This document shows positions 59,096 through 64,000 of a stretch of DNA of 64,000 nt, one piece after another. The notes under the pieces are model-generated. The model made no database searches. It had not been told where the DNA came from and saw only the letters and a list, made by a program, of their open reading frames with translations. The stretch spans positions 6,223 to 70,222 of the forward strand of contig CBFHJJ010000006.1 in assembly GCA_965655865.1 (NCBI GenBank), read 5' to 3'. Position numbers and translations under genes: made by a program. The DNA comes from MAG-121220-bin8 sp965655865. GTDB lineage: Bacteria; Bacteroidota; Bacteroidia; Flavobacteriales; Flavobacteriaceae. Numbering within the stretch: position 1 is the stretch's first letter; the number at the start of each line of letters is the position of its first letter.

Positions 59096-60133
59096 TTGAT
59101 ATATAAATCAATAATTCGACCAATACTCTTTCGCTTTGATGCGGAGAAAATCCATGATTTTATATTTCTGAGTCTGAAGTTATTGAGTTACATTCCTTTA
59201 GTTTTTTACTTCTTAAAAAAATACTTTAATGTAAGTCATCCTATTTTAAGAACTAAACTTTTTGGTATTGATTTTCCCAACCCTGTTGGTTTAGCTGCTG
59301 GTTTAGATAAGAATGCTAAATTAATTAGTCAGTTTTCAAGTTTAGGCTTTGGTTTTATTGAAATAGGAACAGTTACTCCAAAATCTCAATCTGGTAATCC
59401 CAAAAAAAGACTTTTTAGATTGTTAAGTGATCAAGGCATCATTAACAGAATGGGATTTAATAATGATGGTGTTGAACTAATAGCATCTAGGCTTAAGAAA
59501 AAAGGGAACATTATTGTTGGTGGAAATATTGGTAAAAATAAAATTACTCCCATTAACAATGCTGTTTCGGATTATTTGATTTCATTTGACTATTTATTTG
59601 ATCTTGTGGATTATTTTGCAATCAATGTAAGTTCTCCCAACACTGAAAACTTAAGAGATTTACAGAACAAAGACAATCTCATTTATTTATTAAGTTCAAT
59701 TCAAAAAAATAATCAATCAAGAAAAAAACCAAAACCAATATTATTAAAAATAGCACCTGATTTATCAAATGACCAGCTATTAATTATTATTGACGTTGTC
59801 ACTAAGACTTCAATTGACGGTATAATAGCTACTAATACTACTGTAAGGAGAGACAATTTAAAATCTTCTAAAAACATTACGAATGAATCTGGTGGCTTAA
59901 GTGGAGCTCCGTTAACAAATAGATCAACTGAAGTAATAAGATTTCTACATAAATCCAGTAATGGTAAAATTCCAATTATTGGAGTAGGTGGTATTATGAA
60001 TCCAAATGATGCAATTGAAAAAATTAAAGCAGGTGCATCTCTTGTTCAGCTATACTCTGGCTTTGTTTATAGTGGACCTAGTCTAGTTAGGCAAATAAAC
60101 AAGACAATACTAGATTTCAGATTAAATCAATAG
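59096..60133 (+). CDS. pyrD: Dihydroorotate dehydrogenase, quinone-dependent (class 2)
   Basis: A 345-residue class 2 enzyme. It begins at a TTG (no ATG is available near the conserved start) with IYKSIIRPILFRFDAEKIHD, the N-terminal membrane-associating helix. NPVGLAAGLDKNA, the INVSSPNTENLR segment with the class 2 catalytic Ser, IATNTTV and GVGGIMNPNDAIEKIKAGAS with the FMN phosphate site follow. It oxidises dihydroorotate and reduces quinone at the inner membrane in pyrimidine synthesis, upstream of the pyrF reaction. Confidence 0.93.
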   Translation: MIYKSIIRPILFRFDAEKIHDFIFLSLKLLSYIPLVFYFLKKYFNVSHPILRTKLFGIDFPNPVGLAAGLDKNAKLISQFSSLGFGFIEIGTVTPKSQSGNPKKRLFRLLSDQGIINRMGFNNDGVELIASRLKKKGNIIVGGNIGKNKITPINNAVSDYLISFDYLFDLVDYFAINVSSPNTENLRDLQNKDNLIYLLSSIQKNNQSRKKPKPILLKIAPDLSNDQLLIIIDVVTKTSIDGIIATNTTVRRDNLKSSKNITNESGGLSGAPLTNRSTEVIRFLHKSSNGKIPIIGVGGIMNPNDAIEKIKAGASLVQLYSGFVYSGPSLVRQINKTILDFRLNQ

Positions 60134-60168
60134 TCATTTTTTTTTATATTTAGCTTAAAATCAAGATT

Positions 60169-62067
60169 TTGAAAAAAATTGAAAATTACATTGCCAAAAA
60201 TATTAATGAGTACAATGCTTTGTACTCTAAAAGTATAAGTCATCCTGAAGATTTTTGGAGCGAAATTGCATCGACTTTTGATTGGAGAAATAAGTGGACA
60301 AAAACTTTAGAATATGATTTTAATAAACCAGAGTTCAAGTGGTTTTTAAATGGAAAGTTAAATATTACCGAAAACTGTTTAGATAGACATTTAAAAGTTC
60401 ATCCAAACAAAACTGCAATTTTATTTGAACCAAATGATCCCAGCGAATCAACTCAAAAAATATCTTACAAAGAGCTCCATCGTAGGGTTTGTATTTTTGC
60501 AAATGTATTAAAAAGCAAAAGTGTTAAAAAGGGTGACAGGGTTTGTATTTACATGCCTATGGTTCCTGAACTAACTATTGCGGTTCTAGCTTGTGCTAGA
60601 ATTGGAGCAGTGCATTCAGTTGTTTTTGCTGGATTTTCAGCAACTGCTTTAGCGGCTAGAATTAAAGATTCTGAATGTAAAGTTTTGCTAACAGCAGATG
60701 GAAGTTTTAGAGGCTCTAAAGAAATAGATTTAAAAACCATAGTTGACGAAGCATTACTTGAATGTAGTTCCATTAAATCTACAATTGTTTTAAAAAGAAT
60801 TGGAAGTGATATTCAAATGAATGTTAATGAGTCTTGGTGGCATGATGAAATAAAAAATGTTTCATCTGATTGTATCGCTGAAGAAATGGATTCAGAGGAT
60901 ATGTTGTTCATATTGTATACATCCGGTTCAACAGGAAAGCCAAAAGGAATGGTTCATTCATGTGGTGGATATATGATTTACTCCTCATACACTTTTTTAA
61001 ATGTTTTTCAGTACAAAGCAAATGATATTTATTGGTGTACAGCTGATATTGGTTGGATTACAGGACATAGTTATATAGTTTACGGACCATTACTTTCAGG
61101 TGCAACATCTGTTATGTTTGAAGGAGTACCGTCTTATCCAGATTATTCAAGATTTTGGAACATAGTTGAAAAACATAAAATAACTCACTTTTACACTGCA
61201 CCAACAGCCATTAGGGCATTGGCAAAACATTCCGTTTCTTTAGTTGAAAGTAATGATCTTTCTTCACTCAAGGTCCTAGGAACTGTTGGAGAACCAATTA
61301 ACGAAGAGGCATGGAATTGGTATGATAAAAACATAGGTAAATCAAAATGTCCAATTGTAGATACTTGGTGGCAAACTGAAACTGGTGGAATAATGCTTTC
61401 TTCTCTTGCTGGAGTTACAAAAGATAAACCAACATTTGCAACTAAGCCAATGATAGGAATTCAACCCGTTTTATTAGATAAAGATGGTAATGAAATTATA
61501 GAAAAAGAAAAAGAAGGAATTTTAGCTATAAAATTTCCGTGGCCTTCAATTGCAAGAACTATTTACGGAAATCATGAGAGGTATAAAAATGTATATTTTA
61601 CAGCTTACCCGGGTTACTACTTTCCTGGTGATGGAGCCTTAACAGATGATGAGGGTAATATTAGGATAACAGGAAGAGTAGATGATGTAGTTATTGTTTC
61701 AGGACATAATTTAGGAACAGCACCAATTGAAGATGCAATTAACCTTCATGAAAATGTTGTTGAGAGTGCTGTTGTTGGTTTTCCTCACGAAATAAAAGGA
61801 AATGCGTTAAGAGCTTTCGTTATACTGTTAAATGAAGATTTGGATATCGATATGGAAAAAGAGATTAAAAATTTAATTTCAAAAACTATAGGTCCTATTG
61901 CAAAACCAGATATTATTCAAGTAGTTCCAGGTCTTCCAAAAACAAGGAGTGGTAAAATTATGAGAAGGATTCTAAGAAAAATAGCTGGAGGTGAAAAAAA
62001 TAATTTTGGAGACATTTCTACATTGCTAAACCCAGAAATTGTTGAAAAAATTGTGAAAAAGTCCTAA
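60169..62067 (+). CDS. acs: Acetyl-CoA synthetase
   Basis: A 632-residue AMP-forming acetyl-CoA synthetase starting at TTG. YTSGSTGKPKGMVHS is the phosphate loop, TADIGWITGHSYI the adenine/acetate site, VDTWWQTETGG the signature, GRVDDVVIVSGHNLGT the hinge, and TRSGKIMRRILRKIA holds the Lys that is often acetylated. It makes acetyl-CoA from acetate. It lies 35 bp after pyrD; the M42 peptidase gene converges with a 6-bp gap. Confidence 0.96.
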   Translation: MKKIENYIAKNINEYNALYSKSISHPEDFWSEIASTFDWRNKWTKTLEYDFNKPEFKWFLNGKLNITENCLDRHLKVHPNKTAILFEPNDPSESTQKISYKELHRRVCIFANVLKSKSVKKGDRVCIYMPMVPELTIAVLACARIGAVHSVVFAGFSATALAARIKDSECKVLLTADGSFRGSKEIDLKTIVDEALLECSSIKSTIVLKRIGSDIQMNVNESWWHDEIKNVSSDCIAEEMDSEDMLFILYTSGSTGKPKGMVHSCGGYMIYSSYTFLNVFQYKANDIYWCTADIGWITGHSYIVYGPLLSGATSVMFEGVPSYPDYSRFWNIVEKHKITHFYTAPTAIRALAKHSVSLVESNDLSSLKVLGTVGEPINEEAWNWYDKNIGKSKCPIVDTWWQTETGGIMLSSLAGVTKDKPTFATKPMIGIQPVLLDKDGNEIIEKEKEGILAIKFPWPSIARTIYGNHERYKNVYFTAYPGYYFPGDGALTDDEGNIRITGRVDDVVIVSGHNLGTAPIEDAINLHENVVESAVVGFPHEIKGNALRAFVILLNEDLDIDMEKEIKNLISKTIGPIAKPDIIQVVPGLPKTRSGKIMRRILRKIAGGEKNNFGDISTLLNPEIVEKIVKKS

Positions 62068-62073
62068 TGTGAT

Positions 62074-63162
62074 TTATTCAAAATAATTAAAATTTTCACC
62101 CTCCTTTATTGTAAGTAAAGTTTCATAAATCAGTTTAATTACATTTTCTACATCATTTTTTTGTACCATTTCTACAGTGGTATGCATGTATCTTAGAGGA
62201 AGAGATATTAGTGCTGATGCTACTCCACCATTACTGTAAGCAAATGCATCTGTGTCAGTCCCTGTACTTCTTGACGAGGCGTGTCTTTGAAAAGGAATTT
62301 TATTTTTCTCAGCTGTTTCTATGATTCTTTCTCTCAATTTGTTTTGAATAGCAGGAGCATAAGAAATGACTGGTCCAGCTCCCATAATGTTATCACCCTG
62401 AGATTTTTTATTTATCATTGGAGTTGAGGTATCGTGGCACACATCAGTCACTATAGCTATATTAGGTTTGATTCTTTGGGTAATCATTTCTGCACCTCTC
62501 AATCCAATTTCTTCTTGAACTGAGTTAGTTATGTAAAGTCCAAAAGGTAATTTCTTTTTATTTTCATAAAGTAGTCTTGCAACCTCTGCGATCATAAAAC
62601 CTCCAGCTCTATTGTCAATTGCTCTACAAACAAATTTATTTTTATTTAAAACATGAAATTTATCAGGGTAAGTTATTACACATCCCACGTGAACTCCCAT
62701 TTTTTCAACTTCTTTTTTATCTTTCGCACCTATATCAATGAAAATTGTATCCATAGTTGGTTGCTCTTCTTTTCCTGGTTTTCTTGTATGAATAGCTGGC
62801 CAACCAAAAACACCTTTAACGATACCTTTTTTGGTATGAATATCTACCCATTTGGATGGGGCAACTTGATGATCACTTCCTCCATTTCTAATTACATATA
62901 TAAGACCGTTTTCTGTTATGTAATTGACATACCATGATATTTCGTCAGAATGTCCTTCGATAACTACCTTGAATTCTGCTTCTGGATTAATAACCCCAAC
63001 TGCAGTACCATATGTATCAGTAATAAATTCATCTACGTAAGGCTTTAAATAATTCATCCAAATTTTTTGACCTTCCCACTCATAGCCAGTTGGAGAGGGG
63101 TTGTTTAAGTAGGTTTCAAGAAATTTTAAAGATTTACTATTAAGAATTTTTTTATCTGACAT
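62074..63162 (-). CDS. M42 family aminopeptidase
   Basis: A 362-residue M42 peptidase. VIEGHSDEISW has the first metal His, CRAIDNRAGGF the bridging Asp, NSVQEEIGLRGAE the catalytic Glu and TDVCHDTSTP the Asp; ASSRSTGTDTDAFAY lines the C-terminal site. No signal peptide, so it acts inside the cell, as a large dodecameric aminopeptidase finishing peptides to amino acids. It complements the secreted M14 and M28 enzymes encoded in the window. Confidence 0.92.
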   Translation of the reverse strand: MSDKKILNSKSLKFLETYLNNPSPTGYEWEGQKIWMNYLKPYVDEFITDTYGTAVGVINPEAEFKVVIEGHSDEISWYVNYITENGLIYVIRNGGSDHQVAPSKWVDIHTKKGIVKGVFGWPAIHTRKPGKEEQPTMDTIFIDIGAKDKKEVEKMGVHVGCVITYPDKFHVLNKNKFVCRAIDNRAGGFMIAEVARLLYENKKKLPFGLYITNSVQEEIGLRGAEMITQRIKPNIAIVTDVCHDTSTPMINKKSQGDNIMGAGPVISYAPAIQNKLRERIIETAEKNKIPFQRHASSRSTGTDTDAFAYSNGGVASALISLPLRYMHTTVEMVQKNDVENVIKLIYETLLTIKEGENFNYFE

Positions 63163-63178
63163 TTGAAATATTTTGAAT

Positions 63179-63186
63179 CAAAAATA
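63179..63186 (-). promoter_or_regulatory. Possible -7 element of the M42 gene
   Basis: TATTTTTG on the minus strand, 17 bases before the start codon. No clear TTG at -33. Confidence 0.35.
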
Positions 63187-63222
63187 CATAATTACTTAAA
63201 TATATTGGTGTAATTTTAAAAA

Positions 63223-63837
63223 ATGAAAAATTTAATTTTTTTTCTTTCATTAATTATGGTAACGACTTCTTATTCGCAAGTTGATAATGTTGATGCTTTG
63301 ATATTAGTGGAAGGAGATTCAATTCCTTATAAGTCTATTGATTTGGAAGGGATAACTATTTTTCCAAAATTAGAATTTAATAATTACAAAGATAAGTTAA
63401 GGTATTATACCATTAAGAGGAAAACCTTAAAAGTATATCCTTATGCAATAGTAGCTTCTGAAAGATTGAGTAAATTAAACGAAAGATTGAAATTGATTAA
63501 TACAAGAGCAGGTAAAAAAAAATATACTAGGTTAGTTGAGAAATATATTGAAAAAGAATTATCGGCTCAATTAAAAAAGTTAACAAGAACGGAAGGTCAA
63601 ATATTAATTAAATTAATATATCGTGAAACTGGCGAAACAGTTTATGATTTAGTTAAGAAATTAAGAAATAGTCTTAGAGCGTTCTCTTACAACTCGTTAG
63701 CTAAACTTTTTGATATTTCTATTAAAACTGGATACGATCCTGTTCAAGATGATGAAGACGCGATTATTGAAGATGTTTTAAAAAGAGCTTATGGTAATAA
63801 GACCATACAATTAGAGTTAAATCCAACAAAAAAATAA
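63223..63837 (+). CDS. DUF4294 family exported protein
   Basis: A 204-residue protein with a signal peptide (residues 1-18, cleavage near TSYSQ). The body has VEGDSIPYKSIDLEGITIF, RYYTIKRKTLKVYPYA, TEGQILIKLIYRETGET and a basic mid-region, the pattern of DUF4294, a Bacteroidota family without known function. It ends PTKK. It stands alone, 60 bp after the divergent M42 gene, and precedes the putative rRNA promoter. Confidence 0.85.
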   Translation: MKNLIFFLSLIMVTTSYSQVDNVDALILVEGDSIPYKSIDLEGITIFPKLEFNNYKDKLRYYTIKRKTLKVYPYAIVASERLSKLNERLKLINTRAGKKKYTRLVEKYIEKELSAQLKKLTRTEGQILIKLIYRETGETVYDLVKKLRNSLRAFSYNSLAKLFDISIKTGYDPVQDDEDAIIEDVLKRAYGNKTIQLELNPTKK

Positions 63838-63841
63838 TTTT

Positions 63842-63863
63842 TTATCATTTATTTATATGATAA
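63842..63863 (+). repeat. Hairpin after the DUF4294 gene
   Basis: Arms TTATCAT and ATGATAA with an 8-base loop. There is no T tract directly after it, so termination is uncertain. Confidence 0.3.
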
Positions 63864-63907
63864 GAATTGATGTTATTGATAAATATTTTAATTTTTTATA
63901 ATTAAAG

Positions 63908-63938
63908 TTTGTGGGATTAAAAAAGCAGTGTATATTTG
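63908..63938 (+). promoter_or_regulatory. Strong promoter, probably of an rRNA operon
   Basis: TTTGTGG (63908-63914), then TATATTTG (63931-63938) followed by C. The TTG at 63909-63911 and the -7 element are spaced by 19. This is the best consensus promoter in the window and the TTTGTGG form is what Flavobacteriia rRNA promoters show. Confidence 0.8.
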
Positions 63939-63942
63939 CACT

Positions 63943-64000
63943 CGCATTACGGAAGATGTAGTGTTAAAGTTCATTGAAAATATTGAGATAGACAGCGTAA
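63943..64000 (+). ncRNA. Probable rRNA operon leader, 16S gene beyond the window edge
   Basis: After the promoter, the transcribed sequence has GTTCATTGAAAATATTGA and then GACAGCGTAA, features I recall from Bacteroidota pre-16S leaders. No open frame starts here. The 16S gene itself would begin outside the window. Transcription start is inferred 5-7 bases after the -7 element. Confidence 0.55.

Noticed and set aside
1..64000. CRISPR array, phage, toxin-antitoxin or defence island.
   Set aside because: No regularly spaced repeats, no cas, restriction, integrase or toxin families were recognised on either strand.

Overview
The window is AT-rich chromosomal DNA of a marine-type member of the Bacteroidota, most likely class Flavobacteriia. 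The support is lineage markers read directly from the sequence: promoters of the Bacteroidota form TTG-N19/23-TAnnTTTG, very small intergenic gaps, a eukaryote-like (type II) glutamine synthetase, a roughly 1,120-residue SecA, a NusB of more than 300 residues, a DnaJ with a two-motif zinc region, and families largely confined to this phylum (DUF3276, DUF2795, DUF4294, DUF2452). No transposase, integrase, phage gene, CRISPR array or toxin-antitoxin pair was seen. This is mostly dense core genome.

Layout. 1-8454: a nine-gene same-strand acyl-CoA catabolic cluster (carboxylase beta subunit cut by the window edge, two crotonase-fold enzymes, MDR reductase, thiolase, SDR, MaoC hydratase, and two unequal acyl-CoA dehydrogenases that look like one heteromeric enzyme). 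8456-13717: two divergent transcription units around a repeat-bearing intergenic region; the left has a saccharopine-dehydrogenase-family enzyme, a DUF1338 (2-oxoadipate dioxygenase-like) enzyme and a membrane protein, the right a small conserved protein, a second saccharopine-dehydrogenase-like oxidoreductase, a DUF1080 protein and an NTF2-like lipoprotein. 13734-16598: bidirectional terminator, tRNA-Arg(ACG), DUF2452 gene, the divergent threonine-to-glycine pair tdh/kbl, and a 49-residue gene. 16644-22809: Ca/Na antiporter, glnA, then purM-prfA-pyrF-hydrolase. 22831-27453: secreted amidohydrolase, a nitrogen module (outer-membrane protein, PII, ammonium transporter) and the crcB fluoride channel with a small partner. 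27493-33636: NTP pyrophosphohydrolase, ilvE, TIGR01777 epimerase, grpE-dnaJ, MscS channel and an NtrC-like regulator without a DNA-binding domain. 33641-47793: M28 peptidase, PAP2 phosphatase, LtaS-like transferase, msrA, glycosyltransferase, secA, DUF2795, lnt, pssA, lptB-tatC-kdsD. 47868-63837: recQ, a cyclophilin-FKBP fusion, redoxin, sterol-desaturase-family protein, M14 peptidase, DUF3276, ABC exporter, nusB-DUF1573-yajC, pyrD, acs, M42 peptidase, DUF4294. The final 100 bases hold a strong promoter and leader that look like the start of an rRNA operon.

Taken together the genes describe a heterotroph that uses peptides, amino acids (threonine, probably lysine) and branched or cyclic acyl-CoA substrates, feeding acetyl-CoA into central metabolism (thiolase, kbl, acs), with ammonium assimilation (amt, PII, glnA) and normal envelope biogenesis. 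The least explained parts are the substrate of the acyl-CoA cluster, the repeat-controlled lysine-like locus at 8.5-11 kb, the tRNA-Arg with a covarying elbow pair, and the regulator without an HTH.
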